This document shows positions 15,632 to 24,095 of a stretch of DNA of 48,101 bases, piece by piece. The stretch covers positions 1-48,101 of the forward strand of contig CALJVJ010000053.1 of the NCBI GenBank assembly GCA_937974625.1, written 5' to 3'. This DNA comes from an uncultured Saprospiraceae bacterium. Its GTDB lineage: Bacteria; Bacteroidota; Bacteroidia; Chitinophagales; Saprospiraceae. The position numbers and the translations under genes were made by a program. Under the pieces are notes generated by a model, which was given only the letters and a program-made list of their open reading frames with translations, searched no databases and had not been told where the DNA came from. Position 1 is the stretch's first letter. Every line of letters begins with the position of its first letter.

Positions 15632-17224
15632 TTATTCCGTTCCCTGTAAAGCATCTAGTGTCTTTCCTGTAATAGCAACGACAGCTGGTCGAGGAATTTT
15701 ATTCCCACCATCAGGCCAATGACTGGTTAAATCATCAGGTCCACTAGAATATTCGCCAGGATGTTGAACACTTAAGAATAGCGTCTTTCCATCAGGAGCG
15801 AAGAAAGGTCCAGTAAGTTCAGCATCACCAGGAGCACTAGCCATTTGAATCACTTTCCCTGCTTGTGGACCAGAACGAGGGACCACAAATAAGCCATTAT
15901 TTTTGAAAGGAATATAAGGTTCTTTATTCATCAGGCTACCAGAAATATCAGAAGTAATCCATAAGTTTCCAGCTTTGTCGAATGCCATATTATCAGGGCA
16001 AGCAAACCCAGTTTCTTCACCACCAGCCAAGTAAAGAGACGGTTTGAAAGTTAATGCAGCATGGTCGCCATCGGTTTCTTCAATTTTCAGAATAGACCCG
16101 AAATAATTTTTCTTAGTAGAATTATTAGTAAGCGAGACCAATACATTGCCATTGACAGGGTCGATTTCTATATCCTCTGGTCGGTCTAAAGGAGTGGCGC
16201 CAATATATTTAGCTGCTTTTCGCATTTGCACGAGCACATCTGTTTGGTCTTTAAATATTTTCTTGAGAATTGGATTTTCTTCATGAACAAGTGGAATCCA
16301 CTTTCCCAAAAGGGTATTGGCTACATAAAGGGTTCCTTTAGAAAGAGAACCAGGCTCTGAACTAATAAATTTATATAAAAATTGATTGACAGAATCATCG
16401 CCAGAATAAACAACTAGCCTACCATCTTCTAATTCTTTAACTGTAGCACATTCGTGTGCACATCTGCCTAGAGCAACATGCTTTTGTGCCTTTCCCGATT
16501 GAGGGTCAACTTCCACCACCCAGCCATAGTGTTCTGGTGGATTGTCGTATTGCGTATGCCAAGCTAGAAATGCTCTTTTTTCGATTCGTTCTCCACTTTT
16601 GAAATCTCGTTCCCCATAAAACATATCATAGTTCTCTTCACAAGTAAGAATAGTTCCCCATGGTGTGATTCCGCCCGAACAATTACCAAGTGTACCCATA
16701 GCTGAGGTTTTTCCTGCGATAGGATGGTCCCAGTTAAATGGAATATCAGTCAGACCATTTACTCGTTTATTAAGTGGGTCATTTTCTACCACTTGCCATT
16801 TACCTTTATCATTCTTTTTGACTCTAAGAATACTCCCACCTACATTATACATTTCTTTCTCCACTTGTTCCTTAGATTTTTCTCCACCTACATGATTGGA
16901 AACGAAAAAAGGGTCAACATATTCGTGATTTACCCACAATATTCCATCATCAGGATTTCCTTCTTCTAATGGAATGAAGGCGGTGAAATCATTATTAAAA
17001 CCAAAGGTATCGTCTTTGCTTATAGCATCTTCCCATTTGATTAAAACATCAAAATCTAAACCTTTAGCCAATTTTAATTTATCTTCTTGAGAAGGAGAAA
17101 TACCTTTTAAATCTTTATAATAGGAAGTTGCTAAAGGAATTAAAGTAGGAGCAAGTGACCCAACGGCAACTCCTTTTCCTAAAAATTCTAAAAAGGTTCT
17201 TCGATTAATGGATTTTATCGACAT
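15632..17224 (-). CDS. PhoX-family (DUF839) alkaline phosphatase-like protein, Tat-exported
   Basis: A 530-residue protein starting with a twin-arginine signal N-R-R-T-F-L-E-F-L-G-K-G. The mature part matches the PhoX/DUF839 beta-propeller: W-V-N-H-E-Y, M-G-T-L-G-N-C-S-G-G-I-T-P-W-G-T-I-L-T-C-E-E-N-Y, G-R-C-A-H-E, Y-S-G-D-D, and a late P-D-N-M-A-F-D block. PhoX enzymes are Ca/Fe phosphomonoesterases; the cysteine and glutamates of T-C-E-E-N are the conserved metal-site region. It likely frees phosphate in the periplasm or outside. Single gene with its own terminator; no Pho box was recognised. Confidence 0.92.
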   Translation of the reverse strand: MSIKSINRRTFLEFLGKGVAVGSLAPTLIPLATSYYKDLKGISPSQEDKLKLAKGLDFDVLIKWEDAISKDDTFGFNNDFTAFIPLEEGNPDDGILWVNHEYVDPFFVSNHVGGEKSKEQVEKEMYNVGGSILRVKKNDKGKWQVVENDPLNKRVNGLTDIPFNWDHPIAGKTSAMGTLGNCSGGITPWGTILTCEENYDMFYGERDFKSGERIEKRAFLAWHTQYDNPPEHYGWVVEVDPQSGKAQKHVALGRCAHECATVKELEDGRLVVYSGDDSVNQFLYKFISSEPGSLSKGTLYVANTLLGKWIPLVHEENPILKKIFKDQTDVLVQMRKAAKYIGATPLDRPEDIEIDPVNGNVLVSLTNNSTKKNYFGSILKIEETDGDHAALTFKPSLYLAGGEETGFACPDNMAFDKAGNLWITSDISGSLMNKEPYIPFKNNGLFVVPRSGPQAGKVIQMASAPGDAELTGPFFAPDGKTLFLSVQHPGEYSSGPDDLTSHWPDGGNKIPRPAVVAITGKTLDALQGTE

Positions 17225-17438
17225 AGATTTCTTTTTATTTATTAATTCTTTGACAAATACTATAAAAAGTATAGAATATTCAGAGAATTAGTCATAGAAC
17301 GATTTATAACAGTAGATAATTGGGGATACAACAAAAAAAATATTGAGAGGTTGAATGTAAGGATAACTTACGATTCGAAATTACAATATACTGACTATTT
17401 TATAAACTTATCAAGTATATAATCTCTATGCAGTTAAT

Positions 17439-17478
17439 AAAAAATGGGCTGACATTTGAAAATGACAACCCATTTTTT
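17439..17478 (-). terminator. Terminator of the thiolase gene
   Basis: AAAAAATGGG (17439-17448) and CCCATTTTTT (17469-17478) form a 10-bp stem with a 20-nt loop and T's on both sides, 36 bp beyond the thiolase stop codon. It lies in the 289-bp gap before the PhoX-like start, which otherwise shows nothing. Confidence 0.75.
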
Positions 17479-17487
17479 ATAAATAAA

Positions 17488-17515
17488 AATTTTAGCGAAC
17501 GATTAAGCTAAAATT
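17488..17515 (-). terminator. Second hairpin overlapping the thiolase stop codon
   Basis: AATTTTAGC (17488-17496) and GCTAAAATT (17507-17515) are perfect 9-bp arms with a 10-nt loop. The inner arm overlaps the last bases of the coding sequence. With the next hairpin it forms a tandem 3' end structure. Confidence 0.55.
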
Positions 17516-18695
17516 AGTAAACTTCAAAAAGTCCAGCAGCGCCCATGCCGCCACCAACGCACATTGTACAGACGACATACTTCGCACCTCTTCTTTTGCC
17601 TTCAATCAAAGCATGGCCAACCATTCTTGCACCAGTCATACCATAAGGGTGACCGATAGAAATAGCACCACCATTAACGTTTAATAATTCACTAGGAATA
17701 CCTAAACGCTCTTGGCAGTAAATTACTTGCACTGCAAAAGCTTCATTCAATTCCCAAAGCCCAATATCTGACATTTTTAATCCGTGAGCTTTCAATAATT
17801 TTGGAATAGCGAAAACTGGTCCGATACCCATTTCATCAGGTTCGCAACCCGCAACCGCCATACCTCGATAGGCACCTAAAGGTTCTAAACCTCTTTGTTC
17901 AGCTAATTTGCTGTCCATCAAAATAGAAGCAGAACAACCATCTGATAATTGACTAGCATTTCCAGCCGTAATAACACCACCATCAATAACCGTTCTCAAT
18001 CCAGCTAAAGCTTCAGCCGTAGTAGAAGGACGATTACCTTCATCTTTTGATAAAGTAGCTTCTTCGAAAGTTATTTCTTTGGTTGCTTTATTAAAAATTC
18101 CTTTATTAGTTGTAGTGGTGATAATTTCGTCGTCAAATTTTCCAGCAGCTTGAGCAGCAGCAGTTCTTTGTTGACTCAATAAACCATATGCATCTTGTTG
18201 TGCTCTTGTAATACCGTATCGCTCTGCCACAACCTCAGCTGTTTTTAGCATAGGCATGTAAACGTGCCGATGTTTCGCCACTAGGTTCTTATCTAAAGCT
18301 CGGTGCGTATTCATGTGTTCGTTCTGTACCAAACTGATAGATTCAATACCTCCACCAACAGCTACAGACATTCCATCATACATGATTTGTTTAGCGGCAG
18401 TAGCAATGGCCATCATTCCAGAAGAGCATTGTCGGTCAATCGTCATACCTGCAACAGTTACAGGAAGCCCACCTGCTAGAGCAGCTAATCGGCCCATGTT
18501 TTGACCAGTAGTGCCTTGTTGCATGGCACAACCCATGATACAATCATCCACTTCAGCTGGGTCAATTTTTGCTCTTTTTACAGCTTCTTCAATTACCCAA
18601 CCAGCCATAGTTGGCCCGTTAGTATTATTAAATGCGCCTTTATAGGCTCTTCCGATACCAGTTCTGGCGGTAGATACGATTACTGCTTCTTTCAT
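17514..18695 (-). CDS. Acetyl-CoA C-acyltransferase (thiolase)
   Basis: A 393-residue thiolase with all catalytic residues: nucleophile C90 in D-R-Q-C-S-S-G, H349 in S-I-G-H-P-Y-G, and C379 in [10 protein letters not shown]. These enzymes either condense two acetyl-CoA or cleave 3-ketoacyl-CoA in beta-oxidation. The sequence does not settle which. No acyl-CoA dehydrogenase or hydratase gene is adjacent, so the pathway is open. A 20-bp palindrome lies 115 bp upstream (18810-18829) and could be an operator. The next gene upstream is a Crp/Fnr regulator on the same strand. Confidence 0.94.
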   Translation of the reverse strand: MKEAVIVSTARTGIGRAYKGAFNNTNGPTMAGWVIEEAVKRAKIDPAEVDDCIMGCAMQQGTTGQNMGRLAALAGGLPVTVAGMTIDRQCSSGMMAIATAAKQIMYDGMSVAVGGGIESISLVQNEHMNTHRALDKNLVAKHRHVYMPMLKTAEVVAERYGITRAQQDAYGLLSQQRTAAAQAAGKFDDEIITTTTNKGIFNKATKEITFEEATLSKDEGNRPSTTAEALAGLRTVIDGGVITAGNASQLSDGCSASILMDSKLAEQRGLEPLGAYRGMAVAGCEPDEMGIGPVFAIPKLLKAHGLKMSDIGLWELNEAFAVQVIYCQERLGIPSELLNVNGGAISIGHPYGMTGARMVGHALIEGKRRGAKYVVCTMCVGGGMGAAGLFEVY

Positions 18696-18809
18696 TATAT
18701 AAGGTTTGATAAATAGATTATAAATTAAACTCGTAATAATTTTATATTCTAAGATAGTACGAGTATTTTGGTTAACGTCTAGAATTTAAACTTTTGCAAA
18801 TAACGTAAA

Positions 18810-18829
18810 ATTAGTATAAAAATACTAAT
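18810..18829. promoter_or_regulatory. 20-bp palindrome upstream of the thiolase gene
   Basis: ATTAGTAT-AAAA-ATACTAAT, perfect 8-bp arms with a 4-bp spacer, about 115 bp before the thiolase start. It has the form of an operator for a dimeric repressor. It could also be a weak end structure for the upstream crp-type gene, but it has no T tract. Confidence 0.45.
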
Positions 18830-18882
18830 TATTGTTTAATAATCCAGACTGGTACAAAGTTGATTAGCATAGCATTCATACC

Positions 18883-18902
18883 GATGTACTAAGATGTACT
18901 AA
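18883..18902. repeat. 10-bp tandem duplication at the end of the crp-type gene
   Basis: GATGTACTAA occurs twice in direct tandem (18883-18892, 18893-18902). The second copy contains the stop codon of the Crp/Fnr gene, so the duplication lies across the gene end without changing the protein. Confidence 0.6.
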
Positions 18903-19597
18903 GATTGCTTAGAAGTTTCTTTGGTTAGTCCTTCTAAATCTCTGACTAATAATCGTTTTCGATTGAATGTAATAATGTTTTTAGTACGAAGCTCATTTAA
19001 TACAGTGGTGACTGTTTGGCGAGAAGTTGCTGTCAGGTTCGCAATTTCTTGGTGGGTCAAGAATCGGCGGACTACTATTTCATACCCAACCCGTTGTCCT
19101 TTTTTCTTTGCTAGATTGAATAAGTATTCTATAATTCTTGTTCGAGAATCTCTAAAGACCAAAGATTCCAGGCGTTGTTCCATGTCTAAAATTCGGTTGC
19201 CCATAACCTTCATCATAAAAAGCTGTAAGCCACTATACTCTCTCATCAAACTTTTCATTTCATCCACTGTGATAACACATACGGTAGTAGGTTCCATAGC
19301 GTAAGCAAAATCTCTCCTTTTTTGTGCTCCGATAAGGGAGAGTTCACCAAAAACTTCACCTGTATTTAGAATAGCTTTAGTTATTTCTTTTCCTCCATCA
19401 CCATAAGCGCCAATCTTAACTCTTCCATCAGAAAGTAAATAAATATGGTCTGCTTGCTCTTCTGGAATATAAATAAATTCCCCTTTCTTAAACGTTTTTT
19501 GAGTGTGGTTTTCCATAGCACCACCACCTAATTTTTGAGGACAAAATATGTTGGTTACATCAATATTTTCGAGGAACCATAAAGAATTGGTTTCCAT
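18899..19597 (-). CDS. Crp/Fnr-family transcriptional regulator
   Basis: A 232-residue regulator. The N-terminal cyclic-nucleotide-binding-type domain (about 35-140) has the phosphate-binding cassette region G-E-V-F-G-E-L-S-L-I-G. A dimerisation helix (about 140-160) follows, then a winged helix with L-T-H-Q-E-I-A-N-L-T and recognition helix T-S-R-Q-T-V-T-T-V-L-N-E-L-R. The cassette lacks the R-S/T pair that binds cAMP in E. coli Crp, so cAMP is not assured. No N-terminal four-cysteine set for an Fnr cluster is present (one cysteine only, C19). Start at 19597 or M27 are both possible. Confidence 0.92.
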   Translation of the reverse strand: METNSLWFLENIDVTNIFCPQKLGGGAMENHTQKTFKKGEFIYIPEEQADHIYLLSDGRVKIGAYGDGGKEITKAILNTGEVFGELSLIGAQKRRDFAYAMEPTTVCVITVDEMKSLMREYSGLQLFMMKVMGNRILDMEQRLESLVFRDSRTRIIEYLFNLAKKKGQRVGYEIVVRRFLTHQEIANLTATSRQTVTTVLNELRTKNIITFNRKRLLVRDLEGLTKETSKQS

Positions 19598-19956
19598 AAA
19601 TTTCGTTTTAAAAAGTTTCTGACAATTTTATAGTTTTAACGTAGAAGAATGTTTTTCAAATTCATTAAAAGCTAGTAAGTAGATTGGTCAGAGGTTTGAA
19701 TAAAAAATTAATGTTTAAACCTTAACAAATTTAAGGAAGATAGGTTGTGTAAGCATTAAAGATGCAGGATAATTGTCTTGACTAAGGCAATGAAAGCGAT
19801 AACAATACGGTTTTTAGGAATCACTTTTACAAATTTGACTATTCAATTAAGTAAAATTGGTTAGCAAAGTCCCTTCATTTAGGAGAATCCAGTATATTGC
19901 AGTTAAGTACTTGCACTGCGTAACAAAAATAAGTTATTAACTCGCTAAAGTTAATC
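19598..19956. other. 359-bp divergent intergenic region
   Basis: No gene. It carries the promoters of the Crp/Fnr gene (leftward) and the CNNM gene (rightward); no full TTTG/TAnnTTTG pair was found. A short dyad GCAGT-N11-ACTGC lies at 19899-19919, about 40 bp before the CNNM start. Confidence 0.5.
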
Positions 19957-21216
19957 ATGACAATCTCTTTAATTTTATTAATCATATTTTTCTTAGCCTT
20001 ATCGGCATTATTTTCAGGGTCAGAAATTGCTTTTATTTCTTCCAGTAAATTAAGAGTAGAATTAAAGCGTAAAAGAGGTTCTAGAAGAGGTAAAATATTA
20101 GCTGATTTTTTTGACGAGCCTGCACATTTTTTGGGGACGATGTTGGTTGGCAATAATATAGCTTTGGTTATTTTTACCTTCTTAATGACCAAGCTACTGA
20201 CCCCTATTATCAATCCTTTTGTTCAAAGTGAACCAATCTTACTTTTATTGAATACGATAATTACAACTTTAGTAGTTTTGGTATTCGGAGAATTTCTACC
20301 TAAAACCATTTTTCGATTATTTGCAGATAATATTCTATATTTTTTGGCCTATCCGCTAAGATTTTTTCAATTCCTATTGGGTGTTCCTTCCTGGATGATG
20401 ACTCAATTATCTAATTTTTTACTAAAATACGTTTTAAAAACGCCAATAGAGAAAGTGGATAATGTTTTTACTAGGGTAGATTTAGCGCATTTTATTGAGG
20501 CTTCTTTTTCATCAGATACAGACGAAGAGATAGATAAAGAATTATTCCAAAATGCACTTGAATTTCGACAAGTAAGGGTAAAGGAGTGTGTGGTCCCTCG
20601 AACAGAGATAGAGGCCATTGATGTGAATGCCAGTATAGAGGAATTATTAGCACTATTTCAATCGTCTCGATTGTCAAGAATTCTAGTGACGGATGGGGAT
20701 ATGGATAATATTCTAGGATATGTTCACCATCAACAAATGTTGAGTAAGCCTAAGAAATTAGCCTCCATAGTTTTAGATATGCCATTTGTGCCAGAAGTCA
20801 TGCGCGTACAAGAGGTGATGAATCGCTTTATCAAAAATCGAGTTAGTATTGCTTGTGTCGTAGATGAGTTTGGAGGGACAGCAGGCATTATCACTTTGGA
20901 AGACATAGTGGAAGAGATTTTTGGAGAAATAGAAGATGAGCACGACCAAGAAGATTATATCGAGCATCAAATTTCTGGAAGCGAATTTTTGTTTTCAGGT
21001 CGCTTAGAAATTGATTATTTAAATGAAAAATATGAAGCGCTAAATTTTCCAGAAGGAGAATATCATACACTATCAGGATATTTAGTGACAGTAACGGAGA
21101 CGATTCCAAAGCAAGGAATTAATATAGAATTGGGAGGTTATCAATTTATTTTAGAGTTGGTAAGTGATACTAAAATAGAAACGGTTCGGGTTATTAAATT
21201 GCCAGAAAATAATTAA
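19957..21216 (+). CDS. CNNM/CorC-type transmembrane CBS protein (GldE-like)
   Basis: A 419-residue protein: DUF21/CNNM membrane domain (about 1-190) starting L-A-L-S-A-L-F-S-G-S-E-I-A-F, then two CBS motifs (V-V-P-R-T-E-I-E-A-I-D...; A-C-V-V-D-E-F-G-G-T-A-G-I-I-T-L-E-D-I-V-E-E-I-F-G-E-I) and a C-terminal CorC/HlyC domain. The family includes Mg2+/Co2+ export-linked proteins and, in Bacteroidota, GldE of the gliding apparatus. A GldE-like identity is reasonable because of the phylum, but gldD is not adjacent here. A CPBP protease gene follows after 19 bp, so they are co-transcribed. Confidence 0.87.
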   Translation: MTISLILLIIFFLALSALFSGSEIAFISSSKLRVELKRKRGSRRGKILADFFDEPAHFLGTMLVGNNIALVIFTFLMTKLLTPIINPFVQSEPILLLLNTIITTLVVLVFGEFLPKTIFRLFADNILYFLAYPLRFFQFLLGVPSWMMTQLSNFLLKYVLKTPIEKVDNVFTRVDLAHFIEASFSSDTDEEIDKELFQNALEFRQVRVKECVVPRTEIEAIDVNASIEELLALFQSSRLSRILVTDGDMDNILGYVHHQQMLSKPKKLASIVLDMPFVPEVMRVQEVMNRFIKNRVSIACVVDEFGGTAGIITLEDIVEEIFGEIEDEHDQEDYIEHQISGSEFLFSGRLEIDYLNEKYEALNFPEGEYHTLSGYLVTVTETIPKQGINIELGGYQFILELVSDTKIETVRVIKLPENN

Positions 21217-21235
21217 AAAGAATATAAAAAACACG

Positions 21236-21838
21236 ATGGAAATATCTTTATCTACAGTTTGGAACAGTCTTCTATCTTTTGCAAAAAATCCAAGGTTAGA
21301 CCCTTTATCAGAAACATTTTGGCAAAAACCACAGCGAGTTTTTCCATATTTATTAGCGATAGATTTTTTATTAATGATTCCATTAATGGGAATTATGAGT
21401 GTTACAGGGATAGAGGAAGGAGACCACGAAATGATGCAATTTATGGATAAACCTCTGTTTTTATTTGGAATGGCGGTGATAATGGCACCGATATTAGAGG
21501 AACTTATATTTCGATTTCCAATAGGACGTTTGTGGAATATTCCTACGAAGTTTTTTGGCGAAGGAGGATATGAAGCTCCTAAAGTAAATTGGTGGTCAAG
21601 CAATTTTAAAATAATATTTTGGGTATTTACTTTATTATTTGCAGCGGTTCATTTTTCCAATTTTGCTTCAACGGTTTCTATGTATTTAGCTCCAATTTTA
21701 GTATTGCCTCAATTAGTTCTAGGTATCATGCTAGGGTATATCCGAGTAGGTTGGGGGACTAGATACAGTATGCTATTTCATGGGATTCATAATGCGATTC
21801 CCTTATCAATGTTGCTCTTGGGAGGAGAAGTAGGTTAA
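21236..21838 (+). CDS. CPBP family intramembrane glutamic endopeptidase
   Basis: A 200-residue polytopic protein with the CPBP/Abi signature: E88-E89-x3-R93 in I-L-E-E-L-I-F-R-F, H139 in A-V-H-F-S-N, and H182...N186 in F-H-G-I-H-N-A-I. These residues form the Rce1-type active site in the membrane. Substrates in bacteria are mostly unknown. It follows the CNNM protein by 19 bp and ends only 5 bp before the convergent DUF6427-like gene, with no terminator between. Transcripts of the two may therefore overlap. Confidence 0.9.
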   Translation: MEISLSTVWNSLLSFAKNPRLDPLSETFWQKPQRVFPYLLAIDFLLMIPLMGIMSVTGIEEGDHEMMQFMDKPLFLFGMAVIMAPILEELIFRFPIGRLWNIPTKFFGEGGYEAPKVNWWSSNFKIIFWVFTLLFAAVHFSNFASTVSMYLAPILVLPQLVLGIMLGYIRVGWGTRYSMLFHGIHNAIPLSMLLLGGEVG

Positions 21839-21843
21839 AATTT

Positions 21844-22824
21844 TCAGCTCGGAATATTGAAGACATTAAATTGAAAAAGCATAATAGCTATAAAGATAAA
21901 GAGGTGAAAAAGCTCGGCAGTCGTCTTGGACATGGCCAAAAAACGAGCGGTTAGTAAGATAGAAAGTGGGGTTGCGATGATTAAAAAATGACTAAGTTGA
22001 ATATTATCTTGGAATAAAAAAGTAAAACCGCTAATAAATAAAGTACTGTAAAAGATATTAATGAAATTTCGAATCCTGTAAGATTTTTCAAATGAATATC
22101 CATTAAACAGGCCCATAGCAAAAAATATAGCTAAGATGATTAATTTATAATAGGTATTCCCTCCACCAGCTAACCTGAAATCTATAAAACTGAATTGCTT
22201 AAAAAAATAAGTATCCCAATAAACCGCTAATTGGTCATTCCAAAAGAAATAGAAGGTCGCAAAAATAAAGGGCAGTACATATCCCGAAATCATCATTATA
22301 GCTTCTCTTACCTTAAAGCTTCGAAGTACCATTAAGCCAAGTAAACCTAGAAATAGAAAAAGGATAAAAGCATTATAAAAAAGGGCAGCTGCTCCTAACC
22401 AAAAACCTACATTAAAAATAGCGTCTGCACATTTAGCACTTTTAAAAATACCTAAGAGACTAGTAAGCGCAAGGATAAGAAAGGTGTTTCCTAAAAGAAT
22501 AGAAGAAATCGGTAAAAAGTCTTGTATCGCACTCACCAATAAAATATAGAATAACCCGGGTAATAGGCTTACCTCCTTAAATAATCGATACTTATTAGCT
22601 AAGTGATTAATTAAGATTGACTGTACAAAAACAATCAGTAACGTAGCAATTCCTGTAACAACATAATTGTTTCCTAATCCATTTTTTACAAGCACCGACA
22701 AAATACCATCATTTGCCATGTCGACAGGATAGGCATTGAAAAAGTAGGAAATTCTTAAGACCAGCGCATACAATAGGAGAAATAAACTATAAGCAGCTTG
22801 GTTAGTACGGAATATTGATAACAC
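21844..22824 (-). CDS. DUF6427-like polytopic membrane protein
   Basis: A 326-residue integral membrane protein with about nine to ten hydrophobic helices and short loops. Size, an N-terminal M-L-S-I-F-R-T-N-Q-A-A-Y and the alternating hydrophobic/aromatic pattern match the Bacteroidota family DUF6427. The family has no known function; some members look like remote relatives of polysaccharide-polymerase or glycosyltransferase membrane domains, which is not shown here. The gene converges on the CPBP protease gene with a 5-bp gap. No conserved charged residue stands out as catalytic. Confidence 0.72.
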   Translation of the reverse strand: MLSIFRTNQAAYSLFLLLYALVLRISYFFNAYPVDMANDGILSVLVKNGLGNNYVVTGIATLLIVFVQSILINHLANKYRLFKEVSLLPGLFYILLVSAIQDFLPISSILLGNTFLILALTSLLGIFKSAKCADAIFNVGFWLGAAALFYNAFILFLFLGLLGLMVLRSFKVREAIMMISGYVLPFIFATFYFFWNDQLAVYWDTYFFKQFSFIDFRLAGGGNTYYKLIILAIFFAMGLFNGYSFEKSYRIRNFINIFYSTLFISGFTFLFQDNIQLSHFLIIATPLSILLTARFLAMSKTTAELFHLFIFIAIMLFQFNVFNIPS

Positions 22825-23093
22825 TTATTTGATGGTAGTTGTTAATGAACTTAGGAACGACAAAAAAGTCAGTCGCTTTAAAAATCTAAAAGACGGACTT
22901 ATTGTTTTGCCAATACTTAAAAGTGAAAATAATTTTGTCAAAAGTACTAAAAAATGAAGAACTGAAAAAAATAAAAAATAAATAAGAAAAAGTGTGGAAT
23001 ATTGAAAATAGCAGCATCTATATTTATAATAAAAGACAATTACGTCTTCGGGCGCTACTATAAAGAACTTGTATATAACGTGTTTTCATTCGA

Positions 23094-23121
23094 AAAGCCT
23101 GCCTATTAATTGGCAGGCTTT
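23094..23121. terminator. Terminator at the end of rnpA
   Basis: AAAGCCTGCC (23094-23103), loop TATTAATT, GGCAGGCTTT (23112-23121), then CTTTTTT. The rnpA stop codon lies in the loop. The T tract is longer on the plus side, so it would also end rightward transcription from 22825-23090, where I see no gene. Confidence 0.75.
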
Positions 23122-23516
23122 CTTTTTTCATTTCTTATCTTTTTTGGCAGAATTTTCATTAATTTTTTCAAAGCTTTCTCAATTTCTTCAAAAGTGGGTT
23201 CTCGTTTGCCTGAATAAAGAAACATCATACCAAATTGCACACCTTCTTCATCAGCTAAGACTTGATAAAATTGGGCTTTATTAAGTCGATATACTTCGCG
23301 AATAATTCGTTTAATTCTATTTCGATGAACAGCTTTAGGAAATGCTCTTTTAGGCACAGTTACTGCAAATTGGGCAGGACTTGTACTCAAAGGCGTTTCA
23401 AATTGTTGCCAGATTAATCGTAATGGAAAGACATGAATGGATTGCCGCGTCTCAAAAAGCTGTTGGATAGCTTTTCTACTTTTTAATTTTTCTTTTTTTG
23501 AAAATTTTAAAGACAC
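23106..23516 (-). CDS. rnpA: Ribonuclease P protein component (RnpA)
   Basis: The 136-residue protein subunit of RNase P, which matures tRNA 5' ends with the RNA subunit. The family signature K-R-A-F-P-K-A-V-H-R-N-R-I-K-R-I-I-R-E-V-Y-R is complete, and the N-terminal F-S-K-K-E-K-L-K-S-R-K is typical. The start codon is GTG at 23516. It follows rpmH on the minus strand, the ancient conserved order, with a terminator-like hairpin in the 170-bp gap that should lower its expression relative to rpmH. dnaA is not visible nearby. Confidence 0.94.
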   Translation of the reverse strand: MSLKFSKKEKLKSRKAIQQLFETRQSIHVFPLRLIWQQFETPLSTSPAQFAVTVPKRAFPKAVHRNRIKRIIREVYRLNKAQFYQVLADEEGVQFGMMFLYSGKREPTFEEIEKALKKLMKILPKKIRNEKRKPAN

Positions 23517-23576
23517 GATGTGAAATATATGATGTAAGAAATTGTCTTAATTTGCAGTTTTTCCTATAGAAACGAG

Positions 23577-23613
23577 AAAAGCAAGTATTCCAAATGCGGA
23601 ATTACTTGCTTTT
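23577..23613 (-). terminator. Hairpin terminator between rpmH and rnpA
   Basis: AAAAGCAAGTATTCC (23577-23591) pairs with GGAATTACTTGCTTTT (23598-23613) with one unpaired T and a 6-nt loop. It lies between rpmH and rnpA on the minus strand, followed by TTTTC there. Partial termination would explain unequal output of an abundant ribosomal protein and a scarce RNase P subunit. Confidence 0.75.
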
Positions 23614-23686
23614 ACGTCCAAAAGCGAAATTGTGCTCTTGGAAAAGGAAAATGACTATTTGATTTAATCCGAAGATTAATCAAAAA

Positions 23687-23842
23687 TTACTTGCCAATAT
23701 TTTCGTCAGAAACAGTTAATTTCAAACGACCTTTAGCTCTTCTACGAGCGATTACTTTTCTTCCATTTTTGCTACTCATTCTAGAGCGGAATCCGTGCTT
23801 ATTCGCTCTCTTTCTTTTGGATGGTTGATAAGTCCTTTTCAT
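23687..23842 (-). CDS. rpmH: 50S ribosomal protein L34
   Basis: A 51-codon gene read directly from the minus strand: [20 protein letters not shown], then [22 protein letters not shown] and a C-terminal V-S-D-E-N-I-G-K. This is the full L34 signature; the protein belongs to the large ribosomal subunit. The eight-residue tail after K-L-T is typical of the phylum. It is preceded by a strong promoter and a structured leader (23896-23940) and followed by a terminator and rnpA. Confidence 0.97.
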   Translation of the reverse strand: MKRTYQPSKRKRANKHGFRSRMSSKNGRKVIARRRAKGRLKLTVSDENIGK

Positions 23843-23895
23843 TTTATTAGTATATTTTTACGTTTCGATATTTATTTTAAATTTTGAAAACTAAA

Positions 23896-23940
23896 TTTAC
23901 AGATTTTACTTTTGATAAAAGTGAAATCCCTTTTTGTAAA
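23896..23940 (-). promoter_or_regulatory. Structured leader of rpmH
   Basis: GATTTTACTTTT (23902-23913) pairs with AAAAGTGAAATC (23917-23928), 12 pairs with one G-U and a 3-nt loop, extended by TTTACA/TGTAAA (23896-23901, 23935-23940). It lies between the expected transcription start near 23980 and the rpmH ATG at 23842, 54 nt before the start codon. Confidence 0.6.
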
Positions 23941-23986
23941 TTTACTTTTTCAACACTAATTAGTCCTGCTTTTTCAAAATCGAGTG

Positions 23987-24018
23987 CAAAGATAAGATTT
24001 ATTCAACTAATAGACAAT
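23987..24018 (-). promoter_or_regulatory. Promoter of rpmH
   Basis: On the minus strand: ATTG (plus 24015-24018), 20 nt, then TATCTTTG (plus 23987-23994). The -7 element matches TAnnTTTG fully and the -33 element matches three of four. Transcription should start near 23980. Confidence 0.75.
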
Positions 24019-24095
24019 ATTTTAAAATCAAAAAAAAGCATTTAAAATCAAAAAATTAAAAATACGTCCAATCTAACTTAAAAAACAGTCAATTT

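Noticed and set aside
22825..23093. tmRNA or other structured RNA ending at the rnpA terminator
   Set aside because: No tRNA-like ends, no tag-coding frame and no promoter match found on the plus strand.
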